Below are positions 1 through 11,600 of a DNA stretch of 64,000 nt, piece by piece; the first letter of the stretch is position 1; every line of letters starts with the position of its first letter. The stretch is from Myrmaecium sp. VS I D KN 1 (lineage: Eukaryota > Ascomycota > Dothideomycetes > Valsariales > Valsariaceae): assembly GCA_019775845.1 (NCBI GenBank), contig JADQAV010000009.1:992001-1056000 (forward strand), read 5' to 3'. The notes under the pieces are model-generated. The model saw nothing but the letters and a program-made list of their open reading frames with translations. It made no database searches and had not been told where the DNA came from. A program made the translations under genes and the position numbers.

Positions 1-773
1 GGAGAGTCGAACTCAGTGGAACTGTAGAGAGGGTCTGATGTCGGAGACATGTCGTCTTCGCTATCCCTTGGCCCCGCCACAGAGCGTTGATTCGGTGCAG
101 ATTTCTCGGTTGCTCCTGACTGCCTGCCACCCATCTGTCTCCCAAGAGGTAAGCCGTTTTTCTTCAACTGTGTATTGAGGTCCGCGGAGAAAGCCTGCAG
201 CCGGGGGTCTTGTGCTGCCCCCGTCGCAGCTAGGAAGGCGCCAAGATTGTTCCCCAGAGTGAGGCCTAGAATCCAGCCCAGCGCAATATACGAACTGCCT
301 CTTGCTGCGTGCCAGGCTCTTCGGGCTGCTTGGCCCTTCAACGTCCCAAATATATCCGGGTTCAGCTTCTCCAGGTCCGGCTTGAAGAAGGGGAATCGCC
401 ATGTATCCGCTGTAGAATAGGCGCGATAAGCGCCGCCAACAACTCCTGCGGCAACGCCCCAAGAAGTGATTGACTTAGCCTTGGCTACATGGTACGCAAT
501 ACTGTTCGCTTCCTCGGGCGTGAGAGGCCGGCGCACTACGTGAGCAAGGCCAGCAACGCTCGTGCTCACCTCTCGTGCCATCCAGTCATTAGTATACCCA
601 AGAAGAGGACCAAGAACTGGGACGGGTCTGGGTAAGTCTCTCCCGCGGATGGTGATCTGATTACGGCCGGGTGCAGCTGTTGACGAGCTAGAGGCGTAGG
701 GATCATCGTCAGAGCTGTACGAGTCCAGCACTGAAGAGTTAGGGTTCGGGTCTGAAGCTTCTTCGAGGACCAT
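1..773 (-). CDS. Conserved-looking fungal protein of unknown function, 3' end cut by window edge
   Basis: An uninterrupted frame runs on the minus strand from an ATG at 771-773 off the left edge, giving at least 257 residues without a stop. The N-terminal 45 residues are Ser/Asp/Pro-rich and look disordered. Two glycine-rich hydrophobic stretches follow, one around residues 112-126 (SWGVAAGVVGGAYRAY) and one around 172-190 (ALGWILGLTLGNNLGAFLAA), which could be membrane helices. The C-terminal part is again polar and acidic. I recognise no catalytic motif and assign no function. It is divergent from the G-patch gene at 1154 with about 380 bp between the starts, so the two may share a promoter region. 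The start is the first ATG of the open frame. Confidence that this is a gene is high; what it does is unknown. Confidence 0.75.
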   Translation of the reverse strand, partial: MVLEEASDPNPNSSVLDSYSSDDDPYASSSSTAAPGRNQITIRGRDLPRPVPVLGPLLGYTNDWMAREVSTSVAGLAHVVRRPLTPEEANSIAYHVAKAKSITSWGVAAGVVGGAYRAYSTADTWRFPFFKPDLEKLNPDIFGTLKGQAARRAWHAARGSSYIALGWILGLTLGNNLGAFLAATGAAQDPRLQAFSADLNTQLKKNGLPLGRQMGGRQSGATEKSAPNQRSVAGPRDSEDDMSPTSDPLYSSTEFDS

Positions 774-1153
774 GGCTGAAATGTAGAAGGTGTTTCTCGG
801 AAAGGTAGGCTGTAAGACTTAACATAAGAGCTGAGCTTCCTAGCTTGCTACAGTAGGCACTGAATGATGCACACCTCGGGTCTAGAGCATCATTGGCACG
901 GACCACCTCCAAACGACTCCGAGCGATTACATGCCTTACCTAAGTCTTGGCGTGCGCCATCACTGAACTACCTGTATCTTTCTTCTTCTTGTCTCACTCA
1001 GAATTCTTCGAGCACACAGCATCGCATTCACTCACGGTAACGATCACGCCCGCAAGCCAGCCTGTCCCCATATCCTCGAGGCCTTTTGCGGAACCCGTCT
1101 CGCCGCGGTGCAACATCCATGAGCTACTTGCGCCGTTGGTGACCATCTTCACG

Positions 1154-1825
1154 ATGTCTGGCGACGAGGATGAGTACACTGTCCCTTTACGAGATCAACG
1201 CGTCTTCGGTGCGGGAATCAGGCGCGAAAAGGTTCGCTTCATCCCATCGTCCAACAATAGTCCTACCACGAATGTGTCTACCGCTGGCGGCGATTCGGTG
1301 GCAGATCGCTACCTCTCGTTGGTGCTCTCGAATGGTAGTTCGCCCTCCACCCGCCCACAGTCTGCGCCTCCCCCAGACGTACTTGAGGAAGACTCGATAT
1401 GTGATATTTGCAAGCTTCCGTTGCAGTGCGAAGGGCAGACGACTCCGCATGAAGCTACCTTGGCACATCAAGTCAGCCTGCAGCATGTCCATCCTCCTTC
1501 GGCTATTGACCGTAACAGGAAAGGGCTATCTTATCTCCAGGCATACGGTTGGGATCCCGACAGCAGGGCCGGGCTGGGAGCTAGCGGTGAGGGAGCATTG
1601 CACCCGATCAAACCGAAGGCGAAGAATAATACTGCTGGTCTCGGATTGGAAGTCCCGAAGAGAGGAGGTGGGAAAGGTGTGATACCCAGGCATGACAAAG
1701 TGCAGAAACTGAGTGTCAAGGACCTGCGCAAAAAGGAGAGGGATGAAAGAAGAAAAGCGGACCGTCTAAGGAGGCTGTTTTACGACAGTACGGACGTTAT
1801 CAATCACTTGGGAATTGCTGAGTAG
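1154..1825 (+). CDS. G-patch domain protein, GPANK1-like
   Basis: A single exon encodes 223 residues starting MSGDEDEYTVP. The middle holds a Cys pair (CDICKLPL) followed by spaced His residues (about residues 120-150), a possible small zinc-binding element. It is followed by a G-patch-like segment around residues 155-200 with the typical aromatic-glycine core (YLQAYGWDPDSRAGLG) and a later GLGLE. The C-terminus is a highly charged Lys/Arg/Glu helix ending near FYDSTDVINHLGIAE. G-patch proteins usually bind RNA or activate DEAH-box helicases in splicing or ribosome assembly; that role is inferred here. The frame stays open upstream to an ATG at 947, but the acidic MSGDEDE start is chosen because the extension reads like leader sequence. 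There is no intron. Confidence 0.85.
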   Translation: MSGDEDEYTVPLRDQRVFGAGIRREKVRFIPSSNNSPTTNVSTAGGDSVADRYLSLVLSNGSSPSTRPQSAPPPDVLEEDSICDICKLPLQCEGQTTPHEATLAHQVSLQHVHPPSAIDRNRKGLSYLQAYGWDPDSRAGLGASGEGALHPIKPKAKNNTAGLGLEVPKRGGGKGVIPRHDKVQKLSVKDLRKKERDERRKADRLRRLFYDSTDVINHLGIAE

Positions 1826-2235
1826 ATGCCATGCAGACTGCGCGTGGGCAAGCATGGTCGACTGCGACACAGCTTGGTAAGGGATGTCTTTTTGTCGGCG
1901 CCTTTCGAGGAGTCTCGGAGTTAGGTGTTTGGCGCCATTAGAGGCTTAGAGCCTCGCGGCCATGATATCCTGAATCATTTAATTATACTGGGATTTCCTA
2001 AATAAATGTTGGTATGATCGTGTTGGGTGCATCTAATGACACAAAGGCGGAAAAATATGTGGTAAATCGCCTGCGTCAAGCTCGGATGTTGTACCAAGGC
2101 ACTACGTCATCAACGACTTGTGGTATTGAAGTTCCCGAACCCTTCATTAGTCCGCGTATGCGAGCTACCGTAGCAGCATCACCGTCAATCGCGCAGCCTT
2201 CCGGTCATTCCCAGAGCTAGCTTCCATACGCGACG

Positions 2236-3421
2236 ATGAAGTTGGCGATAGCGGTTCCAGCAACCGCAGCTCTGGTATTCCGCGCCTGGTCGCGCCGGTC
2301 ATTGACCCCTCTTGGCTTGGTCTTCGCTACGGCCACAGCTGTGGTCCATGCCGCTCATCCCTGGAGCGTCTTCTTTGCTCTTCTAGTCATCTTCTTCTTA
2401 GGGGGGACAACAGTCACCAAGGTCAAGGAGTCAGGCGTGATTTCCCCGTACCGTATGCTGATGGTGTCTGCAGACCAAGCATGAGGTCAAAGAACGGCTG
2501 ACCCATTCTTCCTCCGGCTCTCCCGGCGGCGAGGGTCCTCGCAACCACATCCAGGTCCTGGCCAACTCAATCGTGGCGTCCGTCTTGATCGTCCTACACA
2601 TCCGGAGCTTGGCTGCGGAACACTCACAGGGCGAGGTCTGCTGGCCTCGCGGAAGCGATGTTCTAGCTGTGGGCATTGTCGCCAACTACGCAGCTGTGGC
2701 GGCGGACACTTTTTCATCGGAACTGGGCATTTTGGCTTCCACGGAGCCGCGACTGATCACGGCACCCTGGCGCAAGGTCCCGAGGGGAACGAATGGCGGG
2801 GTCACGGCGACCGGCTTAGCTGCTGGGTTACTCGGATCCGCGATGATAGCCATTACGAGCGTCCTGCTCATGCCGTTCTGCGACGACAGTCGGTCTGCAA
2901 AGGGAACGTTTACCTTGAGCACCCATCGCGGCATGCCATGGTCGGCAAAGGACAAAGCTACATTTGCTCTAGCTTTGACGCTTGTTGGCTTCCTTGGAAC
3001 CTTGCTGGACTCGCTCTTGGGTGCGTTGCTCCAGGCCAGCGTGGTGAATACGCACACCGGCCGGATAGTTGAAGGAGACGGCGGCAGAAAGGTGCCGGTG
3101 CAGCCGTCCGGCTTGCATTCGAGAATACATGCCCCCCTCCGAAAGGAGCCGGCGACGCTCGAGAAAGAGCGTGAAGCAATCGCGGATACGTCCGCAGTTG
3201 ATAAAGATGTGCTGACCGAGAGGAAAGCAATCCCTGCTGCGCGGGCAGGCAGTCTCCTGCCCGACGAAGAACATCGCGAGGGAAGAAAGCTTGCGGTAGG
3301 GCATGATATCTTGGACAACAATGGGGTGAATCTGGCCATGGCCGCAACGATCAGCGTTGGAGCTATGGTCGGCGCGTGCTGGCTCTGGGACCTCCCGCTC
3401 AGTAGCATTCTCAGCGCTTAA
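2236..3421 (+). CDS. TMEM19 / DUF92 family integral membrane protein
   Basis: Two exons, 2236-2421 and 2474-3421, are joined across a 52 bp intron (donor GTCAAG, acceptor CTGCAG) in phase 0 and give 377 residues. The start MKLAIAVPATAALVFRAWSR, the early motif SLTPLGLVFA, the segment VANYAAVAADTFSSELGIL and the later GTNGGV are hallmarks of the TMEM19/DUF92 family, which includes plant phytyl-phosphate kinase VTE6. There are about six hydrophobic segments: three in the first 60 residues and around 95, one near 200, one near 260, and one at the C-terminus (ISVGAMVGACWLW). A polar region of about 90 residues at roughly 285-350 separates the last two and is probably a loop. Fungal members are largely uncharacterised, so any lipid or prenol kinase activity is speculation. 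The neighbouring genes do not inform its role. Confidence 0.88.
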
Positions 3422-5288
3422 TGTGCATGTTTGAGAGGCTTAATTCATCTTTTATTTTACTACGCCGCATCAGATTCTACTTGTCCAGGCGGGACAGACG
3501 AGGCTCAGGCATAATATATAACGGCGACTTTACTGTGCGGTAATTTAGCCGCAGCAAAGTGACGCCTGCTTGTGAGTTTTACTACGAATCTGGAGGAGGG
3601 ACCAGTAATAATAAATATTTTGAAGTCAACAAACTCATGATGCGCAGTACATGAGTGAGAGCTTGGGGGAGGTCCCTGATCCGTAGCTGCCTTTACCCCC
3701 TCACGCCCCTTGCAAAATAAGTGGTCCGTATAGTAACCGGTAACACCGATATTTACGCGACTTAATAATAACTAAATTTCTTTAAAAATATAGATAAATA
3801 GATTTAGAGGTATTATTTATATATATCTAAAAATTTAGTAAATTCAGGCCTTTATATGGGTAGAATATATAGATTATCTTTTTAAGATACTATGGGTTTT
3901 CGTGGTTGCGGGACCACTTATTTTGCAAGGGACGTGCCCTTTCCGCACCGCAACCCGCTCTAATTTCCCATGGGCGGGCGCCAGGGGGCACCAAGGAGCA
4001 CTCCGCCGCCTGGATGGCCCAATCACGGAACGACTCCCTGCGACGGTCCCCTGTCAGAAGTGCCAGAATCGGCTGCCGGTGCCCCCTTCTCGCTTAAGAT
4101 ACGGATTCAGGTACGACGACGCCTGCTCTTCCATGCTTGTTGTGCTCCGTCGGTCTTTGCGGTGGAGATTTCGGGGTACTATTATCGCTGGGGGGATTCT
4201 TTATGCGCATTCAAAGTCCTCACCTACAGTGGCTACAGCTTCTGGATGGAGATATCACGATGGATGATCGCGACTGGACGGTCTATGTCAAGTTTCCAGT
4301 GAGCGATGCGGTGTACATGTATAGTAGTTAGAGATAGAGATATGATACCATGATGTGCAATTGGATCGCACTCATCGTTTCAGCGAACCATCCATCCATG
4401 TGCTAACTGGAGGTATCAGGTACCGGGTACCATACTGGGTATGTGCTTTGCCGGTCCTACCACCGATACGTCCTGTAACGACCATCATGCGTATCGCGCT
4501 GCGCCCAAACCACTTACTACATGGCAGCTTAACCCCCTTTGTATAGGTACAGTACCTGGGCTGTATCTTCGCCAGCATCTCTCATCTCCCGTTCCCCATC
4601 ACCTACGATTGTTGCCCTACCTTATCCTCCTCCTCAGCCGAACCTCTCCACCTTCTCCCTTCCCTTCCCTCCTCTTTCTCTCCCTCCGCTCCGCTTCTCC
4701 TCCGCCTCCACAGCCCCTCTCTCGGACCCGCACCCGCGCTCGCACTCCCCCGTGGCCTCTCTCGCGTTCCTCGCGTCGTGCTTCGTGGTGTCGACTGCTC
4801 GAGCGGCCAGGACGTCCCTTCCTGCTCATCCGGGACCGGTGGCCGTAGAGGTGGTTGCTGCGGGTCGTGGCCGTCGCTGCCTCATCTCGCACCTCGCTCA
4901 TCGCTCCTCACATCCATTCCTTTTCGCTCTCTTCCGACCCGTCCCTACCTCTGGGTCCCTGGGGCAGGTTCGCCGTCGTTCACCTTAATTGTTTTACCTT
5001 CAGTCGCTCGTTCATCCCGACATCTCCACGGAGAGTCGTCTACCTTCGTTTCCCAGTCCCCGGTCTCGGCCTCGGTGCCTTTTGTACTTGCGTCCGCCTT
5101 TCAACAAGCCTAATTGCATCTTCATTGCGATCTGCCACTTAATCAATCCGTTTCTTCCATCGACAACAGCTTACCGATTTGTATATCCGTGAGTGAACGA
5201 TCGGCCTTACGACGTCGGCCGTGACGCGCCGGCGCCCTCTCATATTCGCGCCGCAATTAGCTGGCTCCGAAGCACCCTCTTCCGTACC
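3422..5288. other. Intergenic region: 3' flank, MITE, and long pyrimidine-rich leader
   Basis: No convincing gene. The left part holds AT-rich 3' flank and the MITE at 3707-3931. From about 4560 to 5190 the + strand becomes strongly C/T-rich (runs of CTCC and TTCC). This is typical of fungal core promoters and 5' leaders and leads into the SH3 gene. Open frames in this stretch are low-complexity and lie in several overlapping frames, so I do not call them. Confidence 0.6.
3707..3931. mobile_element. MITE-like element with 21 bp perfect terminal inverted repeats
   Basis: The left end 3707-3727 (CCCTTGCAAAATAAGTGGTCC) is an exact 21 bp inverted repeat of the right end 3911-3931. The roughly 180 bp interior is very AT-rich (TTAATAATAAC, TATTTATATATATC), in sharp contrast to the GC-rich surroundings, and has no coding capacity. 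The trinucleotide ACG lies next to both ends (3703-3705 and 3932-3934), with one extra C on the left, so a short target-site duplication is possible but not proven. Size, TIRs and lack of ORFs fit a non-autonomous class II element. The superfamily cannot be named from the TIR alone. The AT-rich core may reflect repeat-induced point mutation. Confidence 0.72.
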
Positions 5289-7157
5289 ATGCGACTATCC
5301 ATGACACAATCATTCTGGCGACTGCTGTCACCTGCTTCCGGTGCCGCAGCTGTCACCTTGGTCGCAAGCCTCGCACTCGCCGCTACCGCAGATGAGTGCA
5401 TATCTCTGTCAGGGTCGACTGCCTGTTCAGCATTCAACCAGTCATCTATCTCTACCAGTTCGAATCTTACCAGCTTGTTGTGCGTATCCTGCAATGCCTA
5501 CTCATGTCTTCTGCGATTGACCGGCTTATTCTAGTCCTTTTCTTGCATTTGTTTCCGATACGGACTCTTTCGATGAACAGTTGCAAAGTTATATCTCTAC
5601 GAGTTATGCGCAGGAAAAGTATGGCCATCCGGAATATGACAGGAAACCGGACTGACGGCGATGCAGATACGAAACCCTTTTGGGTTGCTCCTCGGTAAAC
5701 CTGAAAAACACAACGGCGCTGTATGCCCGATATACAACCAGCGTTTTATGTAACGCCATCGTGCAGAACTCGAAGGCATTGTGCTCAGAGTCTTCAGATG
5801 CAACAGAACCTCTCTGTGCAGACACCTGCGTAAGTGATTGTAGACGTTCCAATTTTCGCTCTGCTTATGCAAAGGTCAGGCAGAATTCGCGATCAGTGAA
5901 CAGGAGATTACAGCAAGCCCCGACCTATGCGGGACTCCGGGAGACGATGCTCTTACTCAGATCAGAGCCGACTTCACCAATTGCGCTCTTCCAGCGGACT
6001 CCTTAAGCGGCTCGTGTATCGCCGGTGTGGAGAATGAACCCGACGATTGCGGCTATCAGTCCAATCTTCAAGGCTTGTGTTCCTACTGTGCTTCGAGTTC
6101 ACCTAATGCAACCGATTCGTGCTGCGTGAACTCCAAAGCCGAGGACCGATGCGAGAACGTGCAACTACCTACGACAACTTCGGTGCCTCCATTATTTCCG
6201 TCCTCGACGTCTTCATCCAACGCAACAGCAGGCGCGACTGAACATAAGCTTTCCGCGGGTGCAATCGCCGGCATAGTGGTCGGGTCCATACTTGGTGCAC
6301 TTTTGCTGCTCAGCTTAGTGATATGTGCCTGTGTCCTGCTCCGACGTAGAAAACGCCAGGCTGAAACCATCCTGAACCAACCATCTCCAGCACGCTCTGC
6401 CAGCGGTCCCGCGATGACCTACACCGACGGTCCAGGGGTGCATGAGGCGGTGGTACCAGGAGCACGCGTTGCGCGAATGTCTGCTCTGGAGGACTCTTCA
6501 AGTTCCTCTCGTCATAATGATAGCGATGCTGGTCTAGGGATCAGGTCCTACCGAGATGCTCACTCCTCTTTAGATGAATATGACGATCTCTCCGAATCAA
6601 ATCGCGGTGGGATTATGCCTGGACCTTTGCCAAAACGAACGGGTTCGTTGTCCAGCGCGTCAGCCCTTGCCATTGGAGACGAGCATAATTCTCCCAAATC
6701 ATCTACTGGCACAGAGACAAACACGTATTCATCTCCGGGTGCTGTCACGAGCGGACAATCGGAGCAACTGCCGTTCTTCAAAGACTATTACAGTCAAGAC
6801 GAGATCAGGCCGAACGACACAGTAGCGACCCTGTGGGCATATCAACCAAGAGCTCATGACGAATTCGAGCTCGAACGCGGAGACATGCTCAAGGTCGTGG
6901 GCATCTGGGATGACGGTTGGGCAACGGGAGTCAAATTGAGCGAAAGAGCAGAAGAATGGGAAGCTCGACGGCAGGTTCAACGCGACAGCGGCGTGTCTAA
7001 CGGGGGCACTCCACCATCTAGCGGTGGAGACAGTGGCGAGATCAAGGCCTTCCCACTGGTCTGCGTTTGCCTCCCTCAGCACTGGAGGAAGACCATCGAA
7101 GGAGAGTCCTCGGAACAAGCGGCGTCATCACGACTACTGCTTCCAGACAGCCCCTGA
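5289..7157 (+). CDS. Single-pass membrane protein with Cys-rich ectodomain and cytoplasmic SH3 domain
   Basis: Four exons (5289-5479, 5535-5618, 5667-5829, 5880-7157) with three introns of 48-55 bp splice in frame to 571 residues. The N-terminus is a signal peptide ending near Ala-Thr-Ala (VTLVASLALAATADE). A Ser/Thr- and Cys-rich extracellular region follows, with paired Cys residues and N-glycosylation sequons. A transmembrane helix lies at about 273-300 (AIAGIVVGSILGALLLL), followed by the stop-transfer RRRKRQ. The cytoplasmic part is Ser-rich and ends in an SH3 domain at about 458-540: VATLWAYQPRAHDEFELERGD, then IWDDGWATG, then KAFPLVCV. The architecture resembles fungal sensors that couple the cell surface to signalling scaffolds; that role is inferred. 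A second in-frame ATG at 5193 exists, but 5289 sits right before the signal peptide. It follows a long pyrimidine-rich leader. Confidence 0.86.
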
Positions 7158-8681
7158 AATGTCGTTCTCTTTGCTTTGTATCAATTTCGGCACGATCATG
7201 GACATGTTTACGTCTCGTTTTTCTCCCTGCTCAGAACATGCACGAACCGTCTCCAGCGCGGAGTGGTGGTTTTGGGTCACCGCGGAGGGTTTGTCTGTTC
7301 TTTCCACCTCCGCACGAACTGAAAAGCGGTTTGTTGGAACCCTCGTTGTTCCGCCAGAAGCATGAGGAGGTTTTTGTTGTTTTGGACGTTTTGCTCGTTG
7401 GTCAGAGAAGAGCATGCACCGACTGGATTTTGACATTGCTCCCTTTTTGAGTACCCTTACACTTATGTCTTCTTCGTTCTATGGTTCTATACCCCCCTTT
7501 TCTACTTCTCCTTTTCCCCTTACTCGTTGAGAGGGACGATTTGGAAACACGTTCCGTTTTGGTTTTGGTTTTGGATGATTTCTGCTTTAATCAATATCAT
7601 GAAGAGAGACTAAGATCGACTCCTTGTTGGCGTCTACCTGCCTCTCTCCTTCCCTCTATTTCTTGGAACAAGCCCTTGTCTTTCCATTCGGCCTCTCTTG
7701 ACTTTCTCTTGCTTCGGCTTATCCATTTATCCAGATTGCCGGCTCGACACGATAATTTTGGCGAAAGCAAAGGCCTGAACAAACGATTCCCGCGACCTGT
7801 GTTCTATCTACTGCGCGATGAAAGCTCCAGTCGCTCTATTCTTGTTCTTCATCTTCATTCCCCCTCTTTTCCCGGTTCAAGAAGGGTTCTTCATGCCTTG
7901 CACGGACACGCGAATAAAACTTCGCGGTTGGAAGCTGAGCTCGCCCGAAGCAGGACACGTCTCCGTTCGATGATCATAAATTTATTGACGAAGACCAACG
8001 CAGTCACGGTACACGGGTCATGGGAATAGCTCGTTTTTAATAATGAAGAGGGGAGTAGTTAGATTTCAACCGTACCATGTCAAGGACGGTACGGGATGTA
8101 AGTACAATATATACAATGTGTAGATCAACGCAGGCAGAGTCGGTGGTATATAGCCACCCGACCTCTGCTTTGGCACCCGAACGACGGGGATCCAAGAGAA
8201 AACGCCGCCAACGTCCGGAGAGGGGTGGGGGTGGTAGGCAGGCCAACAAAATCCCCAGAAGAGAAAAAAATCAGAAAAAGGGTATTGAAGTGTACACAGG
8301 AAAGAGAAGAAAAAAACAACGAAACACCCTAAGGTACCGAGGTGAGGTGGTGCCTCCCTCTCTCCCATCGCCCCTTCCCGTTCCGAACGTATAACAATGA
8401 ACCCCACCTGACCCCGCCATCGCGGTTACTGTACGTGACTGTGACAGGCGACCAAACCGGCCAAGCAGCCGATCGGCTTTCCTCCCATTTTTTGCTTTCT
8501 CCCGTTTCCATTGGAAAATACCCCGTCCACATGAAAAATAAGCAACAAGACATAAATCGTCACATCTTCTGAAGAAATAAGCCAGCGACCACGACCGCGA
8601 TGAATCGCTGCCACTCGCAGTGCTCTCTCGCCCCCAACGACGGAGGAAAGAGGCGAAGAAATAAGAGAAAAGAAAAAGAGA
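7158..8681. other. Intergenic region between convergent genes
   Basis: About 1.5 kb between two convergent stop codons. It holds T/C-rich sequence (about 7480-7900) and an A/G-rich stretch (8160-8320), consistent with long 3' untranslated regions. No gene, RNA or repeat element is recognised. Confidence 0.5.
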
Positions 8682-11600
8682 TTAAGCCGCAGCGGCAACG
8701 TCAGCGACGGCCGCCGACCGGGCTCCGCCGCCGACGAGCTCGAGGATCTTGGCGGCGACGGCGGCCGGGTAGCCGCGGGAGAGGGCCTCGTTGACGACGG
8801 CCATGGCCGCGGCGCGATCCTCGACCGCGAGGAAGGCGCGGATCATGGCCTCGTACGTGCTCGGCTCGCGCTTGCCGACGGGGACGGCGTCGTAGATCGC
8901 GCGGGCTTGGCGGATGTCCTTGGCCAGGGCCCAGCCGTGGATGAGCGAGTTGGCGATGTAGGCGGTCATCTCAACGCTGCGGGCGCCCATGTCCGCCAGC
9001 ACGGCCGGCGTCTCGTGGATGCGGTGGTTGGCGACCATGGACTCGAAGAGGGCCTGGTAGAGGCACGCCTGCGGCCGGATGCGCGCGTCGGCCAGCACGT
9101 CGTCGAACATCCGGCGCGCCTGGGCCATGTCGTGCTGCACGCATCCCTTCGCGTGGATGAGGGAGGCGTAGTGGACGGCTTCCGGCAGGCCGCCGGACGC
9201 GCGGATCTGGTCCAGGACGGCCTCGGCGGCCTCCATGTCAACCGGCTCGAGGACGGCGTAGGTGTCGATCAAGAGCTTGTATGTGTGGGGTGTCGGCTCG
9301 ATCTTGTACGACCGCATCCGCTCGTAGTAAGCAAGGACCTTGCTCCGATCCCGTTTCGTCGTGAGGAAGAACTGCATCATGCTGTGATAAGGAGCGGGCC
9401 GGGGCTTGTAGTTGGGCATGCTCTCCATTTCATCGCAAAGCTCCTCGGCGAACCGTTCGTCGCTGACACGGCAGAGGGCGTTGACGATGGTGCCGTAGGT
9501 CACGCTCGTAGGTCGGATACCCAGACTGCGCATCTCGGAGAAGTAGAAGAGACAATCGTCGATACGTCTAGCTTTGCCTAGCTTGCCAATGAGCGCGTTG
9601 TACAGGAAAGAAGATGGCTCCACGCCTTCCGCCTTCGCTCGATTGAAGATTTTGACGGCCTCGGTTGCTTCGTCGAAGGTCTTCGTATACTCCTTCAAGG
9701 TAGTAATGTACAAGCCGAAGGTATTAGCAGAGGGGGCAGCTCCCATGTCGAGAAGCTCCTGATGGTACTTCGCGGCAAGCTCTCGCTGACCGGTGGTGAG
9801 GCATGCGGCGACCATGGCATCCAGAATGGTGATCCAGCCATGTCTGACGATCCGGTATTGCGGGAGATAGGGTACGTCTTGCTTGGCGAAATGCAAAATC
9901 TCGTGAGCCAGACTGAAGCGATCCTCCTTGGCAGCGGCATTGATGAGCTTGGCGTACGTGTAGAAGCGCGGATGGCGGCCAGCCCTGCGCATGTTCCTGA
10001 ACTTCAACAGAGCTTCGTTCAGGTGCGAGGAAGAGCGTCCGTGGAACTTCTCAAGGACGTCGGTGATGAACACCGAGCCTTTGTTGTCGGTCGTCGCGGA
10101 GTAGGGATCGAAAGAGTCATCATGGGACAACGGAGGTAATACCGGGGCAGACGGGCCAAATGGCTGATACTGTGCGGGGGTCCAGGGCAAAGGATGCACG
10201 GGCGAAGATAGCGGGGCTTGGATAGGAACATGCGTGGAAGAATAAGTGGTCTCCGGCGCCGGATAACGGTAGGCATGCCACTTGTTATACAGCTCCGGAC
10301 GATCGATGCGGATCAGGACCTTCTCGACCAAAGACGAGACCTGTTCGCTTGGGACCATACCACTGGACACCATGACATCGAGAAGGTAGCCGAATCGAGC
10401 ATCGTGCGCGACGTCGGCCGAGTTAGAGTTAAGTATCATTCCAGCTTGAACTTGCATGAGCAGGGTGACGTCTTCCCATCGCAGCTGCGCGATGTTCTCT
10501 GGGCCGAAACCAGCCAAGACGTGGCTGGCAACGGATGGAACCAAGCCGCCGTTCTCGATCATCATCCACAGGAGCTCGATGCCGGCACTCGAAGAAAGAA
10601 CGAGCCCACGTTTGGCTGCGAATTGCACGATGACCGCAATAGCTTCGTCGATCTGGTTGACTACCTCGGCCTGCGCCAAAGCGGTGCGGTGCTCGGCATC
10701 CCGAATACGGCGGAACATGTTCCGGCCCTGGTGGAGACCGTACTCGGCGCGGCCACTCCCAATCAGCGCTACTGTGTACATAGCCGTGGGCTCGATGAAC
10801 TCGGGAACTGCCCGGGCACCTTCGAGGACGCTCCAGAATGTCTTAGCAGCTTCCGTGTTGCCGGCTCGGATGTACATAGCCCCCATTGCCGTGGCGGGTC
10901 GGGAGAGATCCAGCTCCTTGGGAAGAAGATCGAAGGCTTTCGCGGCGATCTTGATGTTGTTCGCATCAGCGGCTCGAAGACAAATCGCCACCAGTGCGAT
11001 ATAGCTGGCCGCGGGGGTAAGCTTGGTGGTTGCGAAGGTGAACGCCTCGTCGAGACGGCCAAGCTTGAGCCAAGCTGGTATAAAGGCCTTGAGCCCTACG
11101 ATGTCCCGTAGACGAGTTCGAGACCCAGTTGCGGCTAAAGCCACTTCCAGCTTGGCGAGGAACTTCTCGCCGCCTTCAGCCCGCCCGCACAGAGTGTATG
11201 CTCTGATAAGCGCGGCATACACGTCGTTGTCCTTTCGAGAAAGCGCGATCTCCCCCTTGTCGCTGGAAATGGCGAGTGCCTTGTACTCGTCATAGCATTC
11301 CACGGCACTACGCAAATCACCAGAGCCACCAAAAGCGTGGATCATGGGCACAAACATGTCTGCGGACGGAAGGACATTCTGAGACTCCATGTGCCCGTAA
11401 ATGCGCACCATATCCTCAACCCGTCCTGCTTCCCCACATGCTGAAATGAGGAGGCGATAACTCTTCGCGGAGACACCGCGACAGGTCGGAGTGGAGATGG
11501 CGATGCGAAATAGCTTGATAGCAATGTCCAGCGAGTTGTCTTCGGCGAGAATCGCGAATTCGGTCTCCTGGGAAGGGAACATGAACTTCCCGTCTTCCTC

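Noticed and set aside
7481-8029. 182-codon + frame after the SH3 gene
   Set aside because: Phe/Leu/Ser-rich T/C tract downstream of a stop; looks like 3' untranslated sequence.
8907-9581. 224-codon + strand frame antisense to the PPR gene
   Set aside because: It lies wholly inside a convincing 1307-codon gene, with GC-driven codons and no motif; a shadow frame.
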